Origin: Mycobacterium sp.
GTDB lineage: Bacteria > Actinomycetota > Actinomycetes > Mycobacteriales > Mycobacteriaceae
Assembly: GCA_018500005.2 (NCBI GenBank)
Contig: JAHBAP020000239.1
Span: 1-6,995 of the forward strand
Direction of reading: 5' to 3'
Length of the DNA: 6,995 nucleotides
The notes under the pieces are model-generated. The model saw only the letters and a program-made list of their open reading frames with translations, did not search any database and had not been told where the DNA came from. Below, piece by piece: positions 1-6,783 of the stretch (positions are counted from its first letter, which is position 1; each line of letters starts with the position of its first letter). The translations under genes and the position numbers were made by a program.

Positions 1-1
1 C

Positions 2-967
2 CTGCGCACCATCCAGAAATTCCTCAAGGATCTACCCGAGGACATCCACCCCGCCGCGGCGGAGAAGGCGGAGGCCTTCCTGGCCGAGAAGGCCACCGCC
101 CTGCGCCCAGACCAACTGGAAAGGGTCGCCGACCGGCTCGCGGCGAAACTCAACCCCGACGGGAAGTTCTCCGACGACTACCGCGCCGCCCAGCGGGGAT
201 TCCAGTGGTGCGGACGCCAACGCCCCGACGGCATGAGCACCGCCCGACTCGTCGCCACCCCCGAACTACGCGCCATGCTCGAGGCCTGGACGGCCAAATT
301 CGCGGCCCCCGGCATGTGCAACCCCGCCGACCAGACCCCCACGGTCGCCGGGGAACCCGACCAGGCCGTCATTGACAACGACACCCGCACCCACCCCCAG
401 CGCCAACACGACGCGATCGCAGCATTGATCCGGGGGCAACTCGGCGACACCAAACTCGGCCGCCACAACGGCCTCCCGGTCACCGTCATCGTGTCGACCA
501 CCCTGGACCAACTCCACAGCGGGGCGGGCGTCGCTGTCACCGGCGGCGGCAGCCTGTTGCCAATGAGCGACCTCATCCGAATGGCCTCCCACGCCTATCA
601 CTATCTGTGCGTATTCGACAAGCATGCCGAGAGAGCGCTGTACTTGGGCCGCGCCAAGCGCATCGCCACCGCCGATCAACGAATCGTGTTGCACGCCAAG
701 GAACGTGGCTGCACGTTCCCGGGTTGCGACATGCCGGGCTACCTGGCCGAAGTGCATCACTGCGACGACTGGTCCGATGGCGGCCTGACCAACATCGACG
801 AGCTGACCTTCGGCTGCGGGCAGCACCACGGCCTAGTCACGAACGGTGGCTGGAAAACCCGGAAACGAGCCGACGGCACCACCGAATGGATACCGCCTCC
901 GCAGATCCCACTTCAGCCCGGCACCAACGACTACCACCACCCCGAACGCCTCATGCCCGAGGAGTAG
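2..967 (+). CDS. 13E12 repeat family protein: DUF222 domain plus C-terminal HNH nuclease motif (5' partial)
   Basis: The frame is open from the left edge to a TAG at 965-967, giving 321 visible residues. Family members usually have 400-480, so the N-terminal quarter to third is probably missing. Visible residues 1 to about 200 are the helical DUF222 region, with family signatures such as LRPDQLERVADRLA, LNPDGKFSDD and ATPELRAMLEAW. The HNH module follows: CTFPGC (Cys237, Cys242), EVHH (His252, His253), then Cys272 and His275-His276 in CGQHH. The cysteines and histidines resemble the zinc ribbon and active site of HNH nucleases, and the Trp-Ile-Pro-Pro-Pro stretch with YHHPE near the end is typical of mycobacterial copies. 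Cellular function is unproven; such genes are multicopy and have been considered mobile. An internal ATG at 233 is not the start, because family sequence continues upstream of it. The gene converges on the DUF4333 gene, with 9 bases between the stops. Confidence 0.93.
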   Translation: MRTIQKFLKDLPEDIHPAAAEKAEAFLAEKATALRPDQLERVADRLAAKLNPDGKFSDDYRAAQRGFQWCGRQRPDGMSTARLVATPELRAMLEAWTAKFAAPGMCNPADQTPTVAGEPDQAVIDNDTRTHPQRQHDAIAALIRGQLGDTKLGRHNGLPVTVIVSTTLDQLHSGAGVAVTGGGSLLPMSDLIRMASHAYHYLCVFDKHAERALYLGRAKRIATADQRIVLHAKERGCTFPGCDMPGYLAEVHHCDDWSDGGLTNIDELTFGCGQHHGLVTNGGWKTRKRADGTTEWIPPPQIPLQPGTNDYHHPERLMPEE

Positions 968-977
968 CGGACTCCTC
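959..977. terminator. Hairpin across the convergent gene junction, possible weak bidirectional terminator
   Basis: A perfect 7-base inverted repeat, GAGGAGT and ACTCCTC, flanks a 5-base loop (AGCGG). The left arm holds the last codons and the first base of the TAG of the 13E12 gene. The right arm reaches the last base of the opposing TAG of the DUF4333 gene. It is the only stem-loop I see between the tail-to-tail genes. There is no T-run on either side, so it is not a classical intrinsic terminator; mycobacteria often use stem-loops without T-tracts, and Rho. The terminator role is inferred. Confidence 0.4.
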
Positions 978-1702
978 TACTTAGGTCGGCCGACCTCGTA
1001 GGTGCCCTTGTCGTCCTGGAACGTCACCGTCACCTGGCGCTTGGTGCCGTCGATGCTCACCTCACAGGTGAAGGTGTCACCCTTCTTGACGGTCGGATTC
1101 TGGCCGTTGTTGCACTTGACGTCCTGGACATTCTTGGCGCCGTAGCCGTTCGACTCATCGGTAAGGATCTGCTGCACACCCTGCTGAGCCTTGTTGACGT
1201 CAAGCTTGGTGGTGACAAAAAAGCCGGGCTTCCAGAAGCCCAGCACCAGCACTGCCAGCAGCGCGAGCGCCGCGACTGCCCCGAGGATGGTGCCCAGCAT
1301 GCGGGTCGGCGACTTGGCCTCACCCTCAGCGCCCGGTGGCACGTACGGCGGGTACTGACCGGGCGCGGGCGGGTACTGACCGGGCGGCGGCGGGTACTGC
1401 CCATATTGCGGCGGCACGCCGTACTGGCCGGGCTGACCGTACTGGGCCGGCTGTCCATACTGTCCGGGCTGACCGTAGGCGGCCGGGTTGTACTCGGCCG
1501 GCGCTGCGTAGGGCTGGGCCGGGTAGCCCGGCATCGGCGGCTGTCCGTATTGCGGGTACTGCTGCGGGGTGTAGGCGGGTGGCTGCCAGGCCGGCGCCTC
1601 ACTGCCGGCCGGCTGCCAGGAACCGGCGGCGTCGCCACTGGCAGGAGTATCGGCTCCCGACACCTGCCACGGGTTCGGCTCAGATCCCTGCGGTCCGCTC
1701 AT
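977..1702 (-). CDS. DUF4333 domain membrane protein with Pro/Gln/Tyr-rich cytoplasmic tail (Rv2091c-like)
   Basis: This is a 241-residue single-pass membrane protein of unknown function. Residues 1-130 are disordered and rich in Pro, Gln, Tyr, Gly and Ala, with repeats of QYGQP[G/A] and QYPPxPG between about 76 and 118. A hydrophobic segment follows at about 136-157, preceded by Lys130 and Arg134, which by the positive-inside rule puts the tail in the cytoplasm. Residues 162-241 look like a DUF4333 domain facing outward. Cys197 and Cys213 are spaced as in that family and could form a disulfide. The ATG start has a good Shine-Dalgarno, AGGAG at 1708-1712, 5 bases upstream. The gene lies 54 bases downstream of helY, the same place as Rv2091c (similar length, from memory) in M. 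tuberculosis. It may be the last gene of the operon. No enzymatic motif is visible. Confidence 0.88.
   Translation of the reverse strand: MSGPQGSEPNPWQVSGADTPASGDAAGSWQPAGSEAPAWQPPAYTPQQYPQYGQPPMPGYPAQPYAAPAEYNPAAYGQPGQYGQPAQYGQPGQYGVPPQYGQYPPPPGQYPPAPGQYPPYVPPGAEGEAKSPTRMLGTILGAVAALALLAVLVLGFWKPGFFVTTKLDVNKAQQGVQQILTDESNGYGAKNVQDVKCNNGQNPTVKKGDTFTCEVSIDGTKRQVTVTFQDDKGTYEVGRPK
1349..1477 (-). repeat. Imperfect tandem repeats encoding QYGQP/QYPPxPG units
   Basis: Within the DUF4333 gene, residues about 76-118 are built from short repeats. At the DNA level GGGTACTG recurs with a 21-base period (near 1350, 1371 and 1392, + strand reading), giving the heptad QYPPxPG. A second block with an 18-base period encodes QYGQP followed by G or A. 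Such low-complexity repeats can vary in copy number between strains by slippage. Confidence 0.75.
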
Positions 1703-1736
1703 CGTCTCTCCTCGGAAATGCCTCTGAATCGCCCCA

Positions 1737-1770
1737 ACAGTAGCGTTTGCAACACCCTACCCGCTGTCAA
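1737..1770 (-). promoter_or_regulatory. Possible internal promoter before the DUF4333 gene
   Basis: Reading the minus strand, a perfect TTGACA hexamer (1765-1770) lies in the last codons of helY, at the centre of the near-palindrome GCTGTTGACAGC (1763-1774). A TANNNT-type -10 candidate, TACTGT (1737-1742), follows 22 bases later, too far for an ideal pair. At 17 bases the best -10 is the poor AACGCT (1742-1747). Mycobacterial SigA promoters depend mostly on the -10 element, so TACTGT alone could work and would give a short leader before the ATG at 1702. This is weak evidence. Confidence 0.25.
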
Positions 1771-4549
1771 CAGCGACGACGCCGCGCCGGATGTCGTCGA
1801 TCGCCCGTTTCGCTGCACGTCGGACCCCCGCCTCGGGCGCGGCATTACGCACCTGATCGAGCAGATCGAGCACCTGCCGGCACCACCGCACGAAATCACC
1901 AGCCGGCAACGGCACACCGTTGCCCGCAACGTCCGAGGCGTCCAGTGCGGCGGCGAGATTTCCGGTCGTCGCCCACCGGTAGACGGCCGGCACGAATCCC
2001 TCGTCGGGCTGGCGGGACGGGTTGAGCCTGTGCCGGTGCTCGTCGGAGCGAAGCGCATCCGACAGCCGACGGGTTTCGGCCAGCGCCCGGCGCACGGCAG
2101 GTGTCGGCATATCGATGGCGTGCACTGGGGCCGGACCGTCACCGCCGCGGGTCTCGAACACCATCGCAGAGAGCACGGCCGCTAGTTCGGCGGCCTGCAG
2201 GCCCTTCCACACCCCGCTGCGCAGACACTCGGCGACCAGCAGATCGCTCTCGCTGTAGATACGGGCGAGCAGTCGGCCGTCGTCGGTGACTGTCGGGTCG
2301 GCGCCGCCCTGCCCGTCAGGTCCGGCGATAAACCCGCGCTCGGTCAGCAGGCCGACAATCCGGTCGAAGGTTCGGGCCAGCGAGTTGGTGGCGGCGTTGA
2401 CCTTGCCCCGGATCTGCTCGTTGTCGCGCTCCACCCGCAGATACCGCTCGGCAACACGCACTGCGGCCTCGCGGTCGGCCTTCCGATGTGCCGGATGCCG
2501 GCGCATCTGCTCCCGAAGCGCCAGGAGTTCGGGATCGGCTTCGGCCTCCTCCTCGGAGCCGCGGCGCCTGCGGGCCGACGGCACCCTGAGCCCCTCGGCG
2601 GCCGACAGCAACGCCGACGCCAGGTCGCGGCGCACCCGTGGCTGCCGGTGCTCAACCCGCTTGGGCAGGCTCATCGACCCCAGCGGGGCGGCCGACGTCG
2701 GATAGTCGGCCGAGGAAATCCTTCCGGCCCAGCGGGATTCGGTCAGAACCAGGGGCCGGGGATCGTCGGTGTCACGCGCGGGTTCGAGCACTACCGCCAA
2801 CCCGCCGCGCCGGCCGTTGGTGATGTTGATGATGTCGCCGCGGCGCAGGGTGGCCAGCGCATCATTGGCGGCCCGGCGGCGCTGAAGCCGTGAACTTCGC
2901 GATGCCGCGCGCTCCCGTTCACCGATCTTCGCCCGCAACCGGGCATAGTCCAGCACCGCCGGCTCGACCGAGGACGTTTTGCGATCCCAGCCCATATCGG
3001 CGGCGACCTCGTCGAGCATCCTCTCGCCGCGCTCCACCCCGCGCACCAGCCCGACCACCGACCGGTCCGCCTGATACTGCGCGAAGGACCGCTCCAGCAG
3101 TTGGCGGGCGGCCGCCGGGCTGAGTTGGCTGACCAGGTTGATCGTCATGTTGTACGACGGGGCGAACGAACTGCGCAGCGGGAAGGTGCGGGTGGAGGCC
3201 AGACCGGCGATCTCGGTGGGCTCGGCGGTGGAATCATGCGGATTCCAGATCACCACGGCATGACCTTCGACGTCGATGCCGCGACGTCCGGCCCGGCCGG
3301 TCAGCTGGGTGTACTCCCCCGGCGTCAACGGCATGTGTTGTTCGCCGTTGAACTTCACCAGCTTCTCCAGTACCACGGTGCGCGCCGGCATATTGATGCC
3401 CAAAGCCAGTGTCTCGGTGGCGAAGACAGCTTTGATGAGCCCCGCGGTGAATAACTCCTCGACGGTGTGACGGAAGATCGGCAGCATCCCGGCGTGGTGG
3501 GCCGCCAGCCCCCGCAACAAGCCCTCCCGCCATTCGTAGTAGCCCAGCACCGCCAGATCGGCGTCGGCCAGATCCCCGCACCGGCGATCGATCACCTCGG
3601 CGATGCGGACGCGGTCCTCCTCGGTCGTCAACCGCATCGGACTGCGCAGGCACTGTTTGACCGCCCCGTCGCAGCCTGCCCGGGAGAAGATGAAGGTGAT
3701 GGCCGGCAGCAGTCCCTCACGGTCCAGGGTGGCGATCACATCGGGGCGCGACGGCGGGCGGTGCAGGCCGGGCCCCCCGGGCCGGCCGCCATCCCGGCGG
3801 CCGCGCCTGCGGGCCCCCCAATCGGCCAATCGGTCGGCTTCGCGGCGATTGGCGATGTGCCGCACCAACTCCGGATCGACCCGCGGGGACTTGCCGGCCG
3901 TGGCCGAGTAGTCGAACAGGTCGAACAGCCGCTTGCCCACCAGCATGTGCTGCCACAGTGGCACCGGTCGATGCTCGTCGACCACCACGGTCGTGTCGCC
4001 GCGTACCGTCTTTATCCACCCGCCGAACTCCTCGGCATTGCTGACCGTCGCCGACAGGCTGACCAGACGCACGTCCTCGGGCAGGTGCAGGATGACCTCT
4101 TCCCACACCGCCCCGCGCATCCGGTCGGCGAGGAAGTGCACCTCGTCCATGACGACGTACGAAAGCCCCTGCAAGGCATCGGATCCCGCGTACAGCATGT
4201 TGCGGAGCACCTCAGTGGTCATCACCACCACCGGGGCGTCACCGTTGATCGACTGGTCACCCGTCAGCAACCCGATGCGTTCCGGTCCGTAGCGGCGGAC
4301 CAGATCGCTGTGTTTCTGATTGCTCAGCGCCTTGATCGGGGTGGTGTAGAAGCACTTCTGCCCGGCCTGAAGCGCCAGGTGGACGGCGAACTCCCCCACC
4401 ACGGTCTTGCCGGCTCCGGTCGGCGCGCACACCAGCACCCCGTGACCACGTTCGAGTGCCTCACAAGCCCGGATCTGGAACGGGTCGAGCCGAAACGCCA
4501 ACTGACCGGCGAACTCGGCTAGCTGAGCGGTATCAGGTGACGTCGTCAT
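1757..4549 (-). CDS. helY: HelY, Ski2/Mtr4-like DEVH-box RNA helicase
   Basis: This 930-residue superfamily 2 helicase is slightly longer than M. tuberculosis HelY (Rv2092c, about 906). Motifs in order: Q-like [12 protein letters not shown] (21-32), Walker A APTGAGKT (42-49), [11 protein letters not shown] (69-79), TGD (96-98), DEVH (135-138), SAT (166-168), FSR (288-290), [14 protein letters not shown] (377-390) and [10 protein letters not shown] (415-424). After the two RecA domains come winged-helix and helical regions, a KOW-like basic and beta-rich stretch (about 567-640), a helical arm (about 670-740) and a C-terminal DSHCT domain (about 755-930) ending close to the M. tuberculosis C-terminus. 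The M. smegmatis homologue is known as an RNA-stimulated ATPase that unwinds 3'-tailed RNA duplexes and RNA:DNA hybrids 3' to 5'. The ATG overlaps the tatC end by 17 bases and has no clear ribosome binding site, which suggests translational coupling. An Arg/Gly-rich linker lies at 243-268. Confidence 0.97.
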   Translation of the reverse strand: MTTSPDTAQLAEFAGQLAFRLDPFQIRACEALERGHGVLVCAPTGAGKTVVGEFAVHLALQAGQKCFYTTPIKALSNQKHSDLVRRYGPERIGLLTGDQSINGDAPVVVMTTEVLRNMLYAGSDALQGLSYVVMDEVHFLADRMRGAVWEEVILHLPEDVRLVSLSATVSNAEEFGGWIKTVRGDTTVVVDEHRPVPLWQHMLVGKRLFDLFDYSATAGKSPRVDPELVRHIANRREADRLADWGARRRGRRDGGRPGGPGLHRPPSRPDVIATLDREGLLPAITFIFSRAGCDGAVKQCLRSPMRLTTEEDRVRIAEVIDRRCGDLADADLAVLGYYEWREGLLRGLAAHHAGMLPIFRHTVEELFTAGLIKAVFATETLALGINMPARTVVLEKLVKFNGEQHMPLTPGEYTQLTGRAGRRGIDVEGHAVVIWNPHDSTAEPTEIAGLASTRTFPLRSSFAPSYNMTINLVSQLSPAAARQLLERSFAQYQADRSVVGLVRGVERGERMLDEVAADMGWDRKTSSVEPAVLDYARLRAKIGERERAASRSSRLQRRRAANDALATLRRGDIINITNGRRGGLAVVLEPARDTDDPRPLVLTESRWAGRISSADYPTSAAPLGSMSLPKRVEHRQPRVRRDLASALLSAAEGLRVPSARRRRGSEEEAEADPELLALREQMRRHPAHRKADREAAVRVAERYLRVERDNEQIRGKVNAATNSLARTFDRIVGLLTERGFIAGPDGQGGADPTVTDDGRLLARIYSESDLLVAECLRSGVWKGLQAAELAAVLSAMVFETRGGDGPAPVHAIDMPTPAVRRALAETRRLSDALRSDEHRHRLNPSRQPDEGFVPAVYRWATTGNLAAALDASDVAGNGVPLPAGDFVRWCRQVLDLLDQVRNAAPEAGVRRAAKRAIDDIRRGVVAVDSG

Positions 4550-5498
4550 GTTCGAGGCCGGTGCGCCCAGATCCAGGGGTGTGTCCGGGGAAATGCGCGG
4601 GGGCGGCCACCGGCGTAGGCGGTTCGATCGGCGCGGCCCGGTCGTCGGGGATGTCGATCTGCGCTTGCCGCTTGGCCTTGCGCCTGTCGTGCAGCCGGGA
4701 AACCTGGATGGCGAACTCGAGCAGCAAGGTCATCGCCAATCCCAACGCCAGCATCGAGAACGGGTCTGATCCCGGGGTGGCCACGGCCGCGAAGGCGAAG
4801 ACCGCGACGATCAGGCCGCGCCGCCAGGCCTTCAGCTTGTCGTAGCTGAGGACCCCGACGACGTTGAGCATCGCCAGCAGCAGTGGGAATTCGAAGCCGA
4901 CGCCGAAGACCAGCAGCAGGTTGATCAGGAACCCGAAGTACTGGTCGCCGGAGAGCGCAGTGACCTGGACGTCGCTGCCGACGGTGAGTAGGAAGTGCAA
5001 TGCCTTGGCCAGGACCACGTAGGCCAGCACCGCGCCGGCGATGAACAGCGTCGCCGCCGACACCACGAACACCCCGGCGAACCGGCGCTCGTTCTTATAG
5101 AGACCGGGGGTGATGAAAGCCCACAACTGGTGAAACCAAACCGGGCAGGCCAGCACGATGCCCGCCGTCAGCCCGACCTTGAGTCGGAGCATGAACTGAT
5201 CGAACGGGGCGGTGGCCAGCAGGCGGCAGCCACCGTCGGCACTGATATCGGCCCGCGCCGCCGCGGGCAGCGAGCAATAGGGGTGACGCAGCAACTCGCC
5301 GAGGCTCTCCACTCCGAACAGCCCGTGGCCATACCAGACGAAGCCGACGATGGTGGTCAGCATCACCGCGGCCATCGAGATCAGCAGACGGGTGCGCAAT
5401 TCCCGGACATGCTCGACCAGCGACATGGTGCCGTCCGGGTTTGTCCGGGCACGACGCCTTCGCGGGTCGAGTCGGGAGAACAGTTTCGGGGTGCGCAC
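4533..5498 (-). CDS. tatC: TatC, core receptor subunit of the twin-arginine translocase
   Basis: TatC is the polytopic membrane subunit that binds twin-arginine signal peptides and, with TatA and TatB, exports folded proteins using the proton-motive force. The 321-residue protein shows about six membrane segments (near 36-56, 104-127, 140-168, 186-210, 226-241 and 246-264). Family signatures are HVRELRTRL (30-38), [10 protein letters not shown] in the first cytoplasmic loop (129-138), Glu203 in GFEFPLL and [10 protein letters not shown] (240-249). It is longer than E. coli TatC (258) because of a basic N-terminus and a Pro-rich cytoplasmic tail (about 265-321), as in M. tuberculosis TatC (about 308). 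The start is GTG at 5496-5498 with a modest TAGGT upstream. The ATG at Met25 is less likely, because the basic N-terminus aligns with the M. tuberculosis protein. The first periplasmic loop carries Cys75 and Cys91. It lies 42 bases after tatA and overlaps helY. Confidence 0.97.
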   Translation of the reverse strand: MRTPKLFSRLDPRRRRARTNPDGTMSLVEHVRELRTRLLISMAAVMLTTIVGFVWYGHGLFGVESLGELLRHPYCSLPAAARADISADGGCRLLATAPFDQFMLRLKVGLTAGIVLACPVWFHQLWAFITPGLYKNERRFAGVFVVSAATLFIAGAVLAYVVLAKALHFLLTVGSDVQVTALSGDQYFGFLINLLLVFGVGFEFPLLLAMLNVVGVLSYDKLKAWRRGLIVAVFAFAAVATPGSDPFSMLALGLAMTLLLEFAIQVSRLHDRRKAKRQAQIDIPDDRAAPIEPPTPVAAPAHFPGHTPGSGRTGLEHDDVT

Positions 5499-5511
5499 GG
5501 CGTCTACCTAT

Positions 5512-5525
5512 GGCGCGCGGGCGCC
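5512..5525 (-). other. GC-rich hairpin between tatA and tatC
   Basis: The 42-base intercistronic gap holds the inverted repeat GGCGC-GCGG-GCGCC, a 5-base GC-only stem with a 4-base loop. It lies just upstream of the tatC ribosome binding region (TAGGT) and GTG start. On the transcript it could slow translation of tatC or protect the upstream tatA message. No function is shown by sequence alone, and short GC stems arise easily in this base composition. Confidence 0.35.
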
Positions 5526-5540
5526 GGATCGGTGGCCCGG

Positions 5541-5798
5541 TCAGGCCGGGCGGACGTCGGTCTGGTTCGGCGCCGGGGCCTCGACACGCTCGGAGGTAAC
5601 CCGGGTGGCCTCGGTCGAGGGCTGCTGCGGGGTGATCGGAGCATCTGGCTTGTCGGCCTGCAACTCCTTGACCTCCGACTTGAAGATCCGCATCGACTTA
5701 CCGAGAGACCTGGCGGCGTCCGGAAGCCGCTTGGACCCGAAAAGCAGAACGATCACCAGCAGCAGGATTATCCAGTGCCACGGTTGCAGAGCACCCAT
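5541..5798 (-). CDS. tatA: TatA, pore-forming subunit of the twin-arginine translocase
   Basis: TatA is a small membrane protein that oligomerises around TatC to pass folded proteins through the membrane. The 85-residue product has a short N-terminus (MGALQPWHW), one membrane helix (about 7-20), the conserved Phe20-Gly21 hinge ([18 protein letters not shown]) and an amphipathic helix to about 45, then a polar Pro/Gln/Glu-rich tail. Length and sequence match M. tuberculosis TatA (about 83). The frame is open to 5966, but the ATG at 5796-5798 is chosen because the TatA fold begins there, a strong GGAGGT lies 6 bases before it, and further upstream the frame runs into pafC. It is assigned as TatA, not TatB, from its close match to mycobacterial TatA and its place next to tatC. 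tatB lies elsewhere in mycobacteria (Rv1224 in M. tuberculosis). The gap to pafC is 28 bases. Confidence 0.97.
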   Translation of the reverse strand: MGALQPWHWIILLLVIVLLFGSKRLPDAARSLGKSMRIFKSEVKELQADKPDAPITPQQPSTEATRVTSERVEAPAPNQTDVRPA

Positions 5799-5804
5799 TC
5801 GCTC

Positions 5805-5810
5805 ACCTCC
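5805..5810 (-). promoter_or_regulatory. Strong Shine-Dalgarno of tatA (GGAGGT)
   Basis: On the minus strand GGAGGT is followed by GAGCGA and then ATG, an optimal 6-base spacing. It fixes the tatA start inside a longer open frame. It is the strongest ribosome binding site in the window, which suits the high TatA level needed relative to TatC. Confidence 0.85.
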
Positions 5811-5826
5811 AGAGTTCGCCTTGATG

Positions 5827-6783
5827 TTACCCGTCGAGTTCGGCGTAGGCGGCCAGTGCATGAGTGGCCGCCTGCCGGACTTTCCGCGCCAGCGAGTCGG
5901 GCGCCAGTACCTGCGCGTCGGCGCCGAAGCCCAAGATCTGCCGGGCCACCCATTCCTCGGCGGCATAGGTCATCTGAGCCTCGCACCACCCGTCGGGCAG
6001 ATCAGTGGTCACCCGGATCGGGAAGTACTCCAGCATCCAGGCCGCGCGCGGTGAAATCCGCAGTGTCGCCGACGCCAGCGACGGGTCGGCGTCGAACAGT
6101 GCGGTGTTCGTCGGCGCCTCGACCGCCGGCCTCGGTGGCGCGGCGCGCTCGTCGAGCACCGTGGCGTCGACGATCCGGTCGAAACGGAACAGCCGTACCG
6201 CTTCGGCTTCCCGGCACCAGGCCTCCAGATAGCTCTGGTCGCCGACAAGAACCACCCGGATCGGATCCACCACCCGGGTGGACTGGGCGTCGCGGGATGC
6301 GGAGAAGTACTCGATCTGAAGCGCGCGCTGGTCATGGGCGGCCTGCCGGGCGGCGGCCGCGGCCGCGCTCTCCGCGGCGGAATGCTCGAGTGCGGGCTCG
6401 GCGCCGGACTGGCCGCCGGCGGCCGCCTCGATCTTGGCGATCGCGCTGCGCGCCGCCGCCTGGTCGAGCACGCCGGGGATGTCGGCCAGTGCGTTGAGTG
6501 CCATCAGTAGCGCAGTGGCCTCGGTGGAGGTCAGTCGCAGCGGACGGTCCATACCCGCATCGAAGGTCACCTCGATGTAGTCGGCGGAGTCGGCGAAGTC
6601 GATGAGATCGCCGGGCCCGTAACCGGGCAGGCCGCACATGAACAATTGGCCGACGTCCGTCCGCAACTGCTTGGGGGTGACCCCCAGGTCAGCGGCGGCC
6701 TTGGCGTAGCTGACCCGTGGATTCGCCAGAAAGTAGGGGACCATGTTCAGCATCCGCACCAGGCGGGCGGGACCGGCGGTCAT
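5827..6783 (-). CDS. pafC: PafC, WYL-domain transcriptional regulator of the DNA-damage response
   Basis: PafC pairs with PafB to activate the LexA/RecA-independent DNA-damage regulon of mycobacteria, which includes recA and many repair genes. The 318-residue product begins with a winged helix-turn-helix (about 5-55: [24 protein letters not shown], shown here only in part as [12 protein letters not shown], then [13 protein letters not shown]). A conserved [13 protein letters not shown] segment (51-63) and a helical region with [21 protein letters not shown] (84-104) follow. A low-complexity Ala/Glu linker spans about 122-150, and the WYL domain begins at about 153. Its signature is SYLEAW (184-189) followed by RLFRFDRI (197-204), so the Trp of the WYL triplet is replaced by Ser, as I recall for M. 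tuberculosis PafC. A C-terminal WCX-like extension (about 236-318) completes it. The ATG overlaps the pafB stop by 4 bases (ATGA), typical of translational coupling. Upstream the block normally continues to pafA, the Pup ligase gene. Confidence 0.96.
   Translation of the reverse strand: MTAGPARLVRMLNMVPYFLANPRVSYAKAAADLGVTPKQLRTDVGQLFMCGLPGYGPGDLIDFADSADYIEVTFDAGMDRPLRLTSTEATALLMALNALADIPGVLDQAAARSAIAKIEAAAGGQSGAEPALEHSAAESAAAAAARQAAHDQRALQIEYFSASRDAQSTRVVDPIRVVLVGDQSYLEAWCREAEAVRLFRFDRIVDATVLDERAAPPRPAVEAPTNTALFDADPSLASATLRISPRAAWMLEYFPIRVTTDLPDGWCEAQMTYAAEEWVARQILGFGADAQVLAPDSLARKVRQAATHALAAYAELDG
6353..6366. repeat. Perfect 14-base GC palindrome in the pafC linker
   Basis: GCGGCCGCGGCCGC is its own reverse complement and consists of two overlapping copies of GCGGCCGC. 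It encodes part of a run of alanines in the linker between the N-terminal region and WYL domain of PafC. It probably results from repeated GCC/GCG alanine codons and is not a regulatory site. Confidence 0.6.

Noticed and set aside
266..829. A 187-codon minus-strand open frame opposite the 13E12 gene
   Set aside because: The plus strand encodes a clear DUF222/HNH protein; the antisense product is featureless and Val/Gly rich.
233..967. A shorter 13E12 gene starting at the ATG at 233
   Set aside because: The frame is open to the left edge and encodes conserved DUF222 sequence, so this Met is internal.
1217..1222. Run of six A (T on the coding strand) in the DUF4333 gene as a programmed slippage site
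   Set aside because: The reading frame is intact across it and encodes the expected FFV after the membrane helix; there is no alternative product of interest.
1406..2185. A 259-codon plus-strand open frame over the DUF4333 and helY ends
   Set aside because: It crosses the intergenic gap and both gene ends on the opposite strand, and its product is low-complexity Arg/Gly/Leu sequence.
3467..4522. A 351-codon plus-strand open frame opposite helY
   Set aside because: It is antisense to the helicase motif region, has no family resemblance and is explained by high GC with few stops.
5541..5966. A longer TatA starting at 5966
   Set aside because: The extra 56 residues overlap pafC in another frame and are unlike TatA; GGAGGT before the ATG at 5798 fixes the start.
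4995..6497. A 500-codon plus-strand open frame across tatC, tatA and pafC
   Set aside because: It is antisense to three well-recognised genes. Its product is rich in Arg, Gly and Pro with no domain, as expected for the opposite strand of high-GC genes.
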